A model generated the notes under the pieces. It was not told where the DNA came from and did not search any database. It worked only from the letters and a program-made list of their open reading frames with translations. A DNA stretch of 49,099 bases from assembly GCF_013184545.1 (NCBI RefSeq), contig NZ_JAAOJA010000020.1, forward strand, positions 1 to 49,099, read 5' to 3'. Below are positions 43,801 through 49,099 of the stretch, in pieces. Position 1 is the stretch's first letter; each line of letters begins with the position of its first letter. The position numbers and the translations under genes were made by a program. The stretch is from Pseudomonas tumuqii (lineage in GTDB: Bacteria > Pseudomonadota > Gammaproteobacteria > Pseudomonadales > Pseudomonadaceae).

Positions 43801-44062
43801 AGATCGGCAGGAAACCGATGCCGCTGCTGGCGGCGCGGCCGACGCTGCCGTAGAAGGTCCAGGCGGTGGCATAGACCGCCAGTGACAGCGAATAGACATA
43901 GGGGTTGGCGATCAGGCTGCGCCCGGCGGCCGCCGCCCGGTCGCCGTGATAGGCGATGGCGAACAGCAGGCCAAGATAGGCGCAGGCCGTGACGGCGATA
44001 ACCCAGGCAGGCAATACTCGGCCCTCCGCTTCGACTGGACGCAAAACAGGGCGACAGCGCAC
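40814..44062 (-). CDS. SSF-type sensor with degenerate GGDEF and intact EAL domain
   Basis: A 1082-residue hybrid. Residues about 15-500 form a sodium:solute symporter-like domain with some 13 membrane segments, like the sensor part of CbrA. A cytoplasmic linker follows, then a GGDEF domain whose active site reads SGQDF (about 728), so cyclase activity is unlikely. An EAL domain comes last, with FEALVRM (about 859), DDFGTGYSS (about 980) and IAEGIEN, which keeps its catalytic residues. It should degrade cyclic di-GMP under control of a transporter-like sensor. The start is uncertain: GTG at 44062, five bases after the upstream stop, or TTG at 44014 with GGAGG ahead, which fits the family start (LPAWVIAVTACAYLGLL). 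Confidence 0.88.
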   Translation of the reverse strand: MRCRPVLRPVEAEGRVLPAWVIAVTACAYLGLLFAIAYHGDRAAAAGRSLIANPYVYSLSLAVYATAWTFYGSVGRAASSGIGFLPIYLGPTVMAALWWIVLRKIIRIAKDNRLTSLADFISSRYGKSAALAGLVTVIALVGVTPYISLQLKAISTSFDVLRGYPAILSTAQPAASSILDDTGFYVALILAAFTIVFGTRHLDAAERHEGMVAAIAFESLVKLLAFLAVGVFVTYGLYDGFADLFAQAAQAPEIAAVFTIGGGSTDVYHSWASLFSLAFLSMLAIMFLPRQFQVAVVENVDEAHLNKAIWLFPLYLLLFNIFVLPIAFGGQLHFAGAADPDTFVLILPLSEQQQALALLVFLGGFSAATGMVIVETIALSIMACNDLVMPILLRIKVLRLAEREDLSGLLLAIRRGTIVLELLLGYAYYRLAGEAYALVSIGLISFAAVAQFAPALLGGIYWKGGTRAGALAGLGGGFLVWAYTLVLPAFARSGWLPMELLEQGPFGIELLRPQSLFGLGDLDEITHAMLWSMFANIGAYLAVSVLSDQNELERTQATLFVDVFKHDRGAERAWRVSGSLADLHALLARFLGADKAREALTAYARRNHELDWPREIDAQLARYVEEQLAGVIGAASARVMLASVVETQLLRDSLTGLPNRALLLSRLGDALDRSKLEPAHGFALLYLSLDRFKVITDSLGSTAGDELLIAVAQRLGAGLGPGTTLAHLSGQDFAILLDEVQDASEATRFADQLHVALAPGFNVEGREVFSTASIGVIAVARAAYVDPNDVLRDAETANHRALEKGGGYSELFAADLRERVVALLDMETELRQAVLTGQEFLVFYQPIVELRSGTLSGFEALVRMRRPDGSLVPPGEFIPLTEETGLIVHIGRNVLIEACRQMRAWQLSYPEHPPLQVSVNLAGRQFIQPDLTAQIEAALQESGLDSRSLKLEVTETLIMAHAEAAATVLEQLRGLGVKLLMDDFGTGYSSLSYLHRFPVNTLKIDASFVRRMDVDRKEADIIQTIVTLGHSLGMDLIAEGIENQEQRAQLQALGVEYGQGYYFAQPLAASAAEQLIASRRRW

Positions 44063-44067
44063 GGCCG

Positions 44068-44262
44068 CTATTTCTTCTCGATCACCAGGGCCAGCAGGGC
44101 AATCAACAGCAACCAGGCGGCAAACACGTAGGCATACAGGATCGGTACGCCCAACACCCAGTCGGGCCGGTTGAACAGCGCCAGCAACGGGTAGTTGAAC
44201 AGCGCCGCGCCCAGGATGAACAGGGCCGTCAGGCGCTGAGCCTTGATATTGGGTCTGTGCAT
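44068..44262 (-). CDS. CbrX-like small membrane protein
   Basis: A 64-residue protein with two hydrophobic helices (LTALFILGAALFNYPLLALF and ILYAYVFAAWLLLIALLALV) and a charged end (IEKK). Small proteins of this type are encoded directly before SSF-type sensors; CbrX before cbrA of Pseudomonas is the known example, where the pair is translationally coupled. Here the stop is 5 bp before the GTG of the SSF-GGDEF-EAL gene. It is probably a partner or translational leader for the sensor. Confidence 0.75.
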   Translation of the reverse strand: MHRPNIKAQRLTALFILGAALFNYPLLALFNRPDWVLGVPILYAYVFAAWLLLIALLALVIEKK

Positions 44263-44479
44263 GGCCCCTCCGCAGGCCGGCCAGCCTTGCCGGGTTACTG
44301 CCGCCTTCTCGACGCGCGATGCAGACCGCGCTGTCCGCGCAATAACGGGTAGACAGTCACTTTAAGTTATAGCTCCCCGCGGGCTGGCGAGCGCGCACTG
44401 GTGCGCCCGCGAAGACTGATCGGGGTCAGGTGGATGCCGCCATGCCGGTCAGGTTCCGGTCTGGATCGGACATCGGCTC

Positions 44480-44857
44480 TCAGGAAGGTTTACGTAGCGC
44501 TTCGATGAGCTCTTGTTTGCGCATGGTCGAGCGGCCGGCAATATTCCGTTTGCGCGCCAAGTCCATGAGCTCCTGCTTGGTCATCGACTCCAGTTTCGAG
44601 CCCGGCCGTGGTATCCCTCGGCGCGTCGCCAGCGCTCGCCGAGCGGACGATTCGCGTGCAGCTTGCTTGGCCGCCGTCGGGGTCTGTTGCCCTGACCCTC
44701 CGGCGCGTTCGCCGCCGCCGGATTGCTTGTTTACCGTAGCCCAGGCGCGGGCCTCGGCTTCCTGCTCGGAAACCCCTTGGGCCTCGTAGCTCTGCGCGAT
44801 GTGCTCGGCCTTGCGCTTCTGCTTGTCGGTGTATTTGTCTTTGCTTCCTCGTGGCAT
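44480..44857 (-). CDS. Small basic protein with a Rho N-terminal-like motif
   Basis: A 125-residue soluble protein from the ATG at 44857, which has GGAGG seven bases ahead (18 residues shorter than the longest frame). The N-terminal MPRGSKDKYTDKQKRKAEHI and the EAEARAWATVNKQSGGG segment are conserved in many pseudomonad plasmid-stabilisation-like proteins. A low-complexity linker follows. The C-terminal SMTKQELMDLARKRNIAGRS then TMRKQELIEALR is a Rho_N/SAP-like helix pair thought to bind nucleic acid. Its role is not known. It appears monocistronic. Confidence 0.8.
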   Translation of the reverse strand: MPRGSKDKYTDKQKRKAEHIAQSYEAQGVSEQEAEARAWATVNKQSGGGERAGGSGQQTPTAAKQAARESSARRALATRRGIPRPGSKLESMTKQELMDLARKRNIAGRSTMRKQELIEALRKPS

Positions 44858-45190
44858 GGGGCGTACCTCCATCAATGCCGCCGGAATCCGGAAAAACTGG
44901 CGGCCATATACCGACTGGAGTGCTCCGCGACTGGATGGTTCAGGCGTCCGGATGAATGGAAAATACGCTGGAGCCTGTGCACGAAAAACGAACTTATCCG
45001 TTTACGGCCCGCTCACAATTAAGAACAAAGCGCTTATCTCGATCAGCGCAAGTACGCCGATGCAGCAGCAAAACCAGGGCGCCATAGCCGGTGGACGAAG
45101 CCGGCTGACAGGTGATTTCGGCCCGAGGCAAACAGCCCCGGGCAGGATCGAGCGCCCATTCAATGTGTGTGATGTCAGGAGCCTTCGCCC
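44858..45190. other. Intergenic region before mgtC-like gene
   Basis: A 333-bp divergent gap holding the promoters of the Rho_N-type and MgtC genes. No gene is recognised. A moderately AT-rich part around 44990-45050 could hold promoter elements. Confidence 0.35.
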
Positions 45191-45700
45191 ATGGAATTGA
45201 TCGAGCGAGTCATCGCGACGCTGTCAGCGGAGTTTTCCGACTTCAGCCAGCTTGAAGCAATCACCCGCACCAGCATGCGCCTGGTACTGGCGGTTGTACT
45301 CGGCGGGCTATTGGGGTTCGAACGCGAGGTAGCAGGCAAGGCCGCGGGTGTCCGCACGCACATGCTGGTCACCATGGGTACGGCGCTGTTCGTCATGGCC
45401 ATCGAGCAAGACGGCGCCAGCGACGCGGCTGTCAGCCGGGTGATTCAGGGCATTGCCGCCGGTATTGGCTTCATCTGCGCCGGCACCATTCTCAAGGGCC
45501 GTGACATTGCCGGCGTCCAGGGCCTGACCACTGCTGGCGGTCTTTGGCTGGCGACCGCGATCGGCGTCACGGTCGGCCTCGGTCGTGGGGGCACGGCGAT
45601 AGTGGCCACCGTGTTGGCACTCCTGATTCTGCATGTGCTGCCCCTGCTGCTGGACCGCCAGAATGCCCAACCGCCCGGAAGCGATGAGGGGCCGCGCTGA
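45191..45700 (+). CDS. MgtC/SapB family membrane protein
   Basis: A 169-residue inner membrane protein. VLAVVLGGLLGFEREVAGKA and AGVRTHMLVTMGTALFVM are the signature of the MgtC/SapB N-terminal domain, with four to five membrane helices and the conserved GIGFICAGTILKGRDIAGVQ segment. It lacks the long C-terminal soluble domain of Salmonella MgtC, as do the SapB-type short members. MgtC inhibits the F-type ATPase and aids growth at low magnesium; whether the short form does so is unclear. It stands alone. Confidence 0.9.
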   Translation: MELIERVIATLSAEFSDFSQLEAITRTSMRLVLAVVLGGLLGFEREVAGKAAGVRTHMLVTMGTALFVMAIEQDGASDAAVSRVIQGIAAGIGFICAGTILKGRDIAGVQGLTTAGGLWLATAIGVTVGLGRGGTAIVATVLALLILHVLPLLLDRQNAQPPGSDEGPR

Positions 45701-45934
45701 TGCGTGGAGGATGGCGAAACGCTCCAGCGAGAGTGCGATATCGGCCTTCAAACGGTCCATTACGGGGGCGCAATGGCTGTTGTAGCGCGCCCCAGGCTCA
45801 CCTGACCGATAGCCTCATCACCGCCAGTACCAACCCGGCAGCAAGAAAGGATCAGCACGCGGCATCCCTTCCCCTTAAAGCACAAGTTTTGATGCCAAAA
45901 AGGGCTGTCTAAGCGATTATTTGGCCATTAACTT

Positions 45935-46020
45935 GCGATGTTTTTCTTCCGACTCAAGCGGTTACGTGGGTCCGATCCTGCGGCCGTTCCCAGTGTCGGT
46001 TGCGGCGCTTTGTTGGGAGG
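45935..46020 (-). repeat. attC-like sequence at the end of the ArsR gene
   Basis: On the minus strand CCTCCCAACAAAGCGCCGCA, then an ACCGACACTGGG stretch, reads in another frame as NKAPQPTLGTAAGSDP. That resembles the NKxLQPT peptide often produced by attC-like repeats in gammaproteobacteria. The element overlaps the last 20 codons of the ArsR gene. Confidence 0.35.
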
Positions 46021-46717
46021 GCTCGGATGGAGTACTCCGCGAGCTGAGCGTGGCCAGCAGCGACGCCTCACCCCGGTCGCTGAATACGATGGCGCGGGAA
46101 TCCCTTGCCCGTTTCGCCCAGCCGAGTTCCTGAATTCGTGCCAGGAGCGCAGCCCCAAGCGCACCTGCCAGGTGATGCCTGCGCTCGCTCCAATCGAGAC
46201 ATGCCCTGCAAAACGACCGCCTTGAACAAGTAACCGCGTCCGTATCGATGCCCAAACGGCGAAACCATAGCCGCCCATGTTCAGTGAGCCATGGTCCTTC
46301 CTGGCGAGTTTCGAACACGCCCTGTCGCAGCATCTCCTCGTACGCCAGCACACCCAACTCGCCGGCAAGGTGGTCGTAACAGATGCGCGCCTTGCGCAGG
46401 GCAGGGTCGCGCGGGCCGGTCCGCGGGCGCACACCTTCGCTTCGGCCAGCCATGCCCATCAGCGACTCGAGGACGTGCGCGACATCCTGCCCGGCAAGCC
46501 GGAAGTAGCGGTGACGGCCTTGTTGGTCGACCTTGAGCAGCCCTGCTTCCAGCAGCTTGCCGAGGTGAAAACTGATGGTCTGCTTGGTGACACCGGCCAT
46601 GTCCGCCAGTTCGGTAGCGGTCAGCGCGCCACCCGACATCAGGGCGGAGAGAACCTCCGCCCGAGCGTTATCGCCGATAAGCGCCGCGACGCGCACGATG
46701 TTAGGACCTTCACTCAT
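45962..46717 (-). CDS. ArsR-type winged-helix regulator
   Basis: A 251-residue regulator. The HTH is LSALMSGGALTATELADMAG then VTKQTISFHLGKLLEAGLLK with the wing KVDQQGRHRYFRLAG (residues 18-75). The larger C-terminal part contains CYDHLAGELGVL and a cysteine cluster CSRRSFCRACLDWSERRHHL followed by AGALGAALL, typical of the longer ArsR-like proteins encoded next to NIPSNAP or monooxygenase genes. The last 20 or so residues (SSRSTPSEPSQQSAATDTGN) look foreign and overlap an attC-like element, so the original C-terminus may have been replaced. It is divergent from a two-gene NIPSNAP-monooxygenase operon and is its likely regulator. Confidence 0.85.
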   Translation of the reverse strand: MSEGPNIVRVAALIGDNARAEVLSALMSGGALTATELADMAGVTKQTISFHLGKLLEAGLLKVDQQGRHRYFRLAGQDVAHVLESLMGMAGRSEGVRPRTGPRDPALRKARICYDHLAGELGVLAYEEMLRQGVFETRQEGPWLTEHGRLWFRRLGIDTDAVTCSRRSFCRACLDWSERRHHLAGALGAALLARIQELGWAKRARDSRAIVFSDRGEASLLATLSSRSTPSEPSQQSAATDTGNGRRIGPT

Positions 46718-46738
46718 GGTTCGATCCTAGTCGAACCA
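46717..46738. promoter_or_regulatory. Perfect palindrome, probable ArsR operator
   Basis: TGGTTCGA-TCCTAG-TCGAACCA: 8-bp perfect arms with a 6-bp spacer. It overlaps the ArsR start codon and lies 56 bp before the NIPSNAP start, which is ideal for repressing both directions. Confidence 0.75.
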
Positions 46739-46793
46739 CCCGTGGTCGGCAAAGCGCTAACGTGCCCACTACCCGTTCAAAGGAGATATGCAC

Positions 46794-47141
46794 ATGGGCA
46801 TCACCTGCGTTATCCGATACGAGATCGATCCCTTCCAGCGCGATGCATTCAATGAGTACGCCGAAAACTGGGGTCGCATCATCCCGAGGTGCGGCGGTCA
46901 CCTGTTGGGCTATTTCCTGCCCCACGAGGGAACGAACAATGTCGCCTGGGGGTTAATCGCGTTCGACAGTTTGGCTGCCTACGAGGCGTACCGTGCCCGC
47001 TTGAAGTCCGACAAGGACGGGCGCCAGAACTTCACCATGGCCCAAGAGCGCCGGTTCATCCTCAAAGAGGAACGAAGCTTCGTGGAGGTGGTGGAGGGCA
47101 CGCTCGGCGTGGCTCCTTTGCCCGAGGGAGGCCTGACATGA
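46794..47141 (+). CDS. NIPSNAP family protein
   Basis: A 115-residue NIPSNAP protein from the ATG at 46794, which has AAAGGAG at correct spacing; the ATG at 46788 sits too close to it. ITCVIRYEIDPFQRDAFNEY and WGLIAFDSLAAYEAYRARLK are family hallmarks, ending in a ferredoxin-like half barrel (NFTMAQERRFILKEERSFVE). Its role in bacteria is unknown. The stop overlaps the next gene's start (ATGA), so the two are coupled and probably form one functional unit under ArsR control. Confidence 0.88.
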   Translation: MGITCVIRYEIDPFQRDAFNEYAENWGRIIPRCGGHLLGYFLPHEGTNNVAWGLIAFDSLAAYEAYRARLKSDKDGRQNFTMAQERRFILKEERSFVEVVEGTLGVAPLPEGGLT

Positions 47142-47485
47142 TCGCAGTCATTTTCGAGGTACTGCCGCATGCAGAGCGCAGACAGGACTACCTCGACGCC
47201 GCAAGCGCGCTGCGCCCGCACCTGGAGGAGATCGACGGCTTCCTGTCGATAGAACGCTTCGAAAGCCTCACCAATCCAGGAAAAATTCTTTCGCTCTCGT
47301 TCTGGCGGGATGAAGAAACCGTGAGGCAATGGCGGAACTTCGAACCTCACCGGTCCACCCAGAAGGCCGGTCGAGAGGTTATCTTTGCCGACTACCGGCT
47401 CCGCGTCGCCACGGTCATCCGGGACTACGGCCTGGACGACCGCAACGAGGCGCCCGAGGATTCGCGTCTAGTGCACTCATCGTAG
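47138..47485 (+). CDS. Antibiotic biosynthesis monooxygenase (ABM) family protein
   Basis: A 115-residue protein from the ATG at 47138. It has a dimeric alpha+beta barrel layout: MIAVIFEVLPHAERRQDYLD, LRPHLEEIDGFLSIERFESL, SLSFWRDEETVRQWRNFEPH and EVIFADYRLRVATV. This is the ABM superfamily, whose members include quinol and heme-degrading monooxygenases and many of unknown role. Coupling to NIPSNAP and divergence from an ArsR gene is a recurring arrangement. The gene ends 15 bp before the first integron attC site. Confidence 0.86.
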   Translation: MIAVIFEVLPHAERRQDYLDAASALRPHLEEIDGFLSIERFESLTNPGKILSLSFWRDEETVRQWRNFEPHRSTQKAGREVIFADYRLRVATVIRDYGLDDRNEAPEDSRLVHSS

Positions 47486-47500
47486 CCGGAATGGGGTGCC

Positions 47501-47564
47501 GCCCAACGTCAAAGCTCAGGGGCGCGCCGTTTACGGCGCGTCCCGTGGCGCGCTGGGTTGTGCG
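47501..47564 (-). other. attC site at the distal end of the cassette array
   Basis: GCCCAAC (47501-47507) and GTTGTGC (47558-47564) flank an imperfect palindrome with AAAGCTCAGGGGCGCGCCG and CGGCGCGTCCCGTGGCGCGC arms, the usual attC fold. One core has a mismatch to RYYYAAC/GTTRRRY. On the minus strand it is the last attC before chromosomal genes. Confidence 0.7.
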
Positions 47565-47694
47565 AACGCGGAAGTAAAAGAGGGGCGGAGTGATGTATTT
47601 TTATTATGGCGTCCCCTTAATGCTGGGGTTTTTGCGAGCGCCGCGAGTAAAAAGTCAAACTGCTTTGGTTTGTTAAGCGACTACTGCCCATTGA
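47565..47694 (-). other. Non-coding cassette remnant with a second attC core
   Basis: Minus-strand GCTTAAC (47672-47678), just after the stop of the NTF2-fold gene, fits an attC R'' core. CCCCAGCATTAAGGGGAC near 47620 can fold. No matching R' core is clear before 47564, so this may be a degenerate attC or a gene-less mini-cassette. No ORF is seen. Confidence 0.45.
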
Positions 47695-48033
47695 TTAGTC
47701 TTCTCGGCCAACATAGGCTCTTATTGATGAAATAAGCCCTTTCTCATTAAAGGTCAGTACATCAACGACATAGAGAGTTTCTTTTTGATCAACAATTATT
47801 TTTAGCTCTCCTGCAACAGAATTGTTGCTGGTCAAGCAGCTTAAAACCTCAATTTCAATTGTGCCTGCGTTTTTAAAATTATTCTTCGTTTCAGCGACAG
47901 CATTGGCTTTGCCGTTGACGGATATTTTCCAATCTCTCAGCAATATCTCATCAGCAAACATTGCTGATATAGACTCTAAGTCTTTCTCGGAATATTTATT
48001 TAGATATTGTTTGAATTTCTCAGTATTGGTCAT
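47695..48033 (-). CDS. Cassette gene: NTF2/SnoaL-like protein
   Basis: A 112-residue protein from the ATG at 48033 (MTNTEKFKQYLNKYSEKDLE); 8 more upstream codons start within the attC. The helix-then-ISAMFADEILLRDWKISVNG pattern and EIEVLSCLTSNNSVAGELKI identify a nuclear-transport-factor-2 fold like that of the steroid isomerase relatives. Its GC content is far lower than the surrounding genome, as is usual for integron cassettes. It lies between two attC sites on the minus strand. Function unknown; small ligand binding is inference. Confidence 0.82.
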   Translation of the reverse strand: MTNTEKFKQYLNKYSEKDLESISAMFADEILLRDWKISVNGKANAVAETKNNFKNAGTIEIEVLSCLTSNNSVAGELKIIVDQKETLYVVDVLTFNEKGLISSIRAYVGRED

Positions 48034-48053
48034 TGTACTTTCCCTGTGATGTC

Positions 48054-48120
48054 GCATAACGTTTGGTTAAGAGGCCGGCTTTAACCGGTCCCAGCGAACG
48101 AAGTGAGCGATTTGTTATGC
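48054..48120 (-). other. attC site between cassettes 2 and 3
   Basis: GCATAAC (48054-48060) and GTTATGC (48114-48120) are exact complements at the two ends of a 67-bp imperfect palindrome with GGCCGGCTTTAACCGGTCC inside. The TAA stop of the upstream cassette gene (48115-48117) lies in the core. Confidence 0.85.
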
Positions 48121-48447
48121 ACTGTATAGCTGATGCCCTTTGGTTTTGACCAGACTTGCAACTGGAGGCCGCTCTTCTGCATGCCATTCCGGCAGTGAAC
48201 CTGAGAGAACTACAGGGCTTACTACGCCGCCTAGCTCTACAAAGCGCTTGGCAACTTCAAAACGTCTAGATTGAAGTCGTTCTAGGTAAGGGTGAAGGAT
48301 CTGATGCTCAGAGTTGAGATGAGCGCGCATTTCATATGCCAATAACCCTCTCAGCATGGCGTTCAATTTATTTTTTCCTAGAGACGCAAGGTCACCTACC
48401 AATAAGCGCTCAGGTGTCTGAGTGATTGTTGCCTCTTGCACTTTCAC
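48115..48447 (-). CDS. Cassette gene: hypothetical 110-residue protein
   Basis: I do not recognise this protein. The start is GTG at 48447, or GTG two codons later (48441) with AGAGG at better spacing. It has a helical middle (MLRGLLAYEMRAHLNSEHQI, LERLQSRRFEVAKRFVELGG) and no signal peptide or membrane segment. Base composition is AT-richer than the chromosome. It is the second of three cassettes and has an attC at each end. Confidence 0.72.
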   Translation of the reverse strand: MKVQEATITQTPERLLVGDLASLGKNKLNAMLRGLLAYEMRAHLNSEHQILHPYLERLQSRRFEVAKRFVELGGVVSPVVLSGSLPEWHAEERPPVASLVKTKGHQLYSA

Positions 48448-48453
48448 CTCTGG

Positions 48454-48530
48454 GCATAACGTTTGGTTAAGGAGCGGGCTTTAGCCCGTCTCAGTGAGCG
48501 AAGCGAGAGTCCATATACGCATTGTTAGGT
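48454..48530 (-). other. attC site between cassettes 1 and 2
   Basis: GCATAAC (48454-48460) and GTTAGGT (48524-48530) are the outer cores of a 77-bp palindrome with GTTTGGTTAAGGAGCGGGCT and AGCCCGTCTC... arms. It shares the GTTTGGTTAAG segment with the next attC, showing that both belong to one array. The stop codon of the upstream gene (48525-48527) is inside the core. Confidence 0.85.
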
Positions 48531-48965
48531 GCGCTCATGCGTTGCGAATGACCGTAATACGGTGAGCGGAATTGCAAACATGAGAGCAAATCCTGTATTT
48601 AGAACCGCGTTTTGCCAAAAGCCAGAAAGCAATGAATATGCGGTGTCTGGGATGAACCAAGCGATAAGCGAGACAACGAACATGCGCCATGCGTCTTTGG
48701 AACCTCTACGAACTGGGCCAAGCGCGAGAAACATAAGTGCGACTCCCCAGCCGAACATGACAGAGCCCAACACTGCATGGACAAGGCTGATATAAGCCAT
48801 AGCCTCAGGGCCAAATGTATTTAGATGTGCGGTAGATGCATAAACCAGCAGGCTGAAACTTTGCAGCGTGAAGCTTGGCATGATGACAAGAATTAGCCCG
48901 AACAGCATAAGGCCCGCCGTGGCTGCAACGAGTAAGCGCCACCAAAAAATCTGACTACTGTTCAA
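48525..48965 (-). CDS. Cassette gene: four-helix membrane protein
   Basis: A 146-residue hydrophobic protein of unknown family with about four membrane segments (LLVAATAGLMLFGLILVIMP, MAYISLVHAVLGSVMFGWGV, AWRMFVVSLIAWFIPDTAYS, NTGFALMFAIPLTVLRSF). No ATG lies near the cassette start; TTG at 48965 with GGAGA six bases ahead is the best start. The open frame continues upstream into the intron (GTG at 49007), which cannot be the original start. The cassette begins with TAGGTAC at 48984, directly at the 3' end of a group II intron. Confidence 0.68.
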   Translation of the reverse strand: MNSSQIFWWRLLVAATAGLMLFGLILVIMPSFTLQSFSLLVYASTAHLNTFGPEAMAYISLVHAVLGSVMFGWGVALMFLALGPVRRGSKDAWRMFVVSLIAWFIPDTAYSLLSGFWQNAVLNTGFALMFAIPLTVLRSFATHERT

Positions 48966-48984
48966 AGGATTCTCCAAGTACCTA

Positions 48985-49099
48985 ATCGGGATAGGGAGAC
49001 GCCTCACGGCGCCTCTCCTCCCACACCACCGTGCATACGGGTCACGTACACGGCGGTTCGATGAATATATTCCTACCGCACCACAATGGCCGGCAGCCC
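48985..49099 (-). mobile_element. 3' end of a group II intron inserted at an attC core
   Basis: On the minus strand the domain V hairpin GAACCGCCGTGTACGTGACC...GTATGCACGGTGGTGTGG is followed by domain VI (GAGAGGCGCCGTGAGGCGTCTC) and the terminal CCCTATCCCGAT. The 3' boundary at 48985 is followed by TAGGT, which fits the end of an attC core (GTTAGGT). This points to the class C introns that target attC sites. The intron's reverse transcriptase gene is outside the window. Confidence 0.8.

Noticed and set aside
41180..43885. A 901-codon frame opposite the SSF-GGDEF-EAL gene
   Set aside because: Glutamine- and histidine-rich shadow of a GC-rich gene, without any domain.
48966..49007. GTG start of the membrane cassette gene inside the intron
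   Set aside because: The segment belongs to intron domain VI; the cassette must begin after 48985.
47501..49099. An integron integrase in the window
   Set aside because: None of the frames resembles a tyrosine recombinase; it would be expected beyond the right edge.

Overview
The window reads as a chromosomal piece of a high-GC gammaproteobacterium, almost certainly Pseudomonas in the broad sense. The signs are the tandem fadD2-fadD1 pair beside a phaJ-type hydratase and a lipase, a large HrpA helicase, a FAN1 nuclease paired with a DinG-type helicase, a CbrX/CbrA-like sensor pair, and REP/REPIN elements with GTAGGAGC ends.

Layout. 1-118 is the 3' end of a group II intron. 144-6218 is a fatty acid block: DUF1993 protein, PhaJ, alpha/beta hydrolase and two acyl-CoA synthetases, which together would release, activate and channel acyl chains. 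6411-14242 is core housekeeping: hrpA (with a REPIN inserted in frame), a Lrp regulator divergent from an EamA exporter, a small acidic secreted repeat protein, a GST and a HIT protein. 14413-18359 is a DNA repair operon (FAN1 nuclease, then an Fe-S helicase with a nuclease-like N-terminus) behind a near-perfect LexA box. 18643-28062 is mixed: lipoprotein, a universal stress gene broken by an amber codon, DUF808 membrane protein, crotonase, YeeE/YedE transporter, oxidoreductase/LysR pair, and a VOC/SnoaL/methyltransferase cluster.

28105-39241 is an accessory efflux island: an outer membrane factor, a partly duplicated tetR-operator-adaptor unit in which the first adaptor copy is dead, a secreted repeat protein placed between the copies, a complete adaptor-RND pump operon, then an SDR, a FabF-like ketosynthase and a third TetR. 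Four related 22-bp palindromes mark the regulated promoters. 39448-47485 carries DUF3703 and AraC genes, an SSF-GGDEF-EAL sensor with a CbrX-like partner, a Rho_N-type protein, MgtC, and an ArsR regulator divergent from a NIPSNAP/monooxygenase pair, with a perfect 8-bp-arm palindrome between them.

47501-48984 is AT-richer and is the distal end of an integron cassette array read on the minus strand: three cassette genes with attC sites. A second group II intron 3' end (48985-49099) abuts a TAGGT sequence that fits an attC core. No integron integrase is visible; it would be expected beyond the right edge. Both window ends therefore lie in group II intron sequence.
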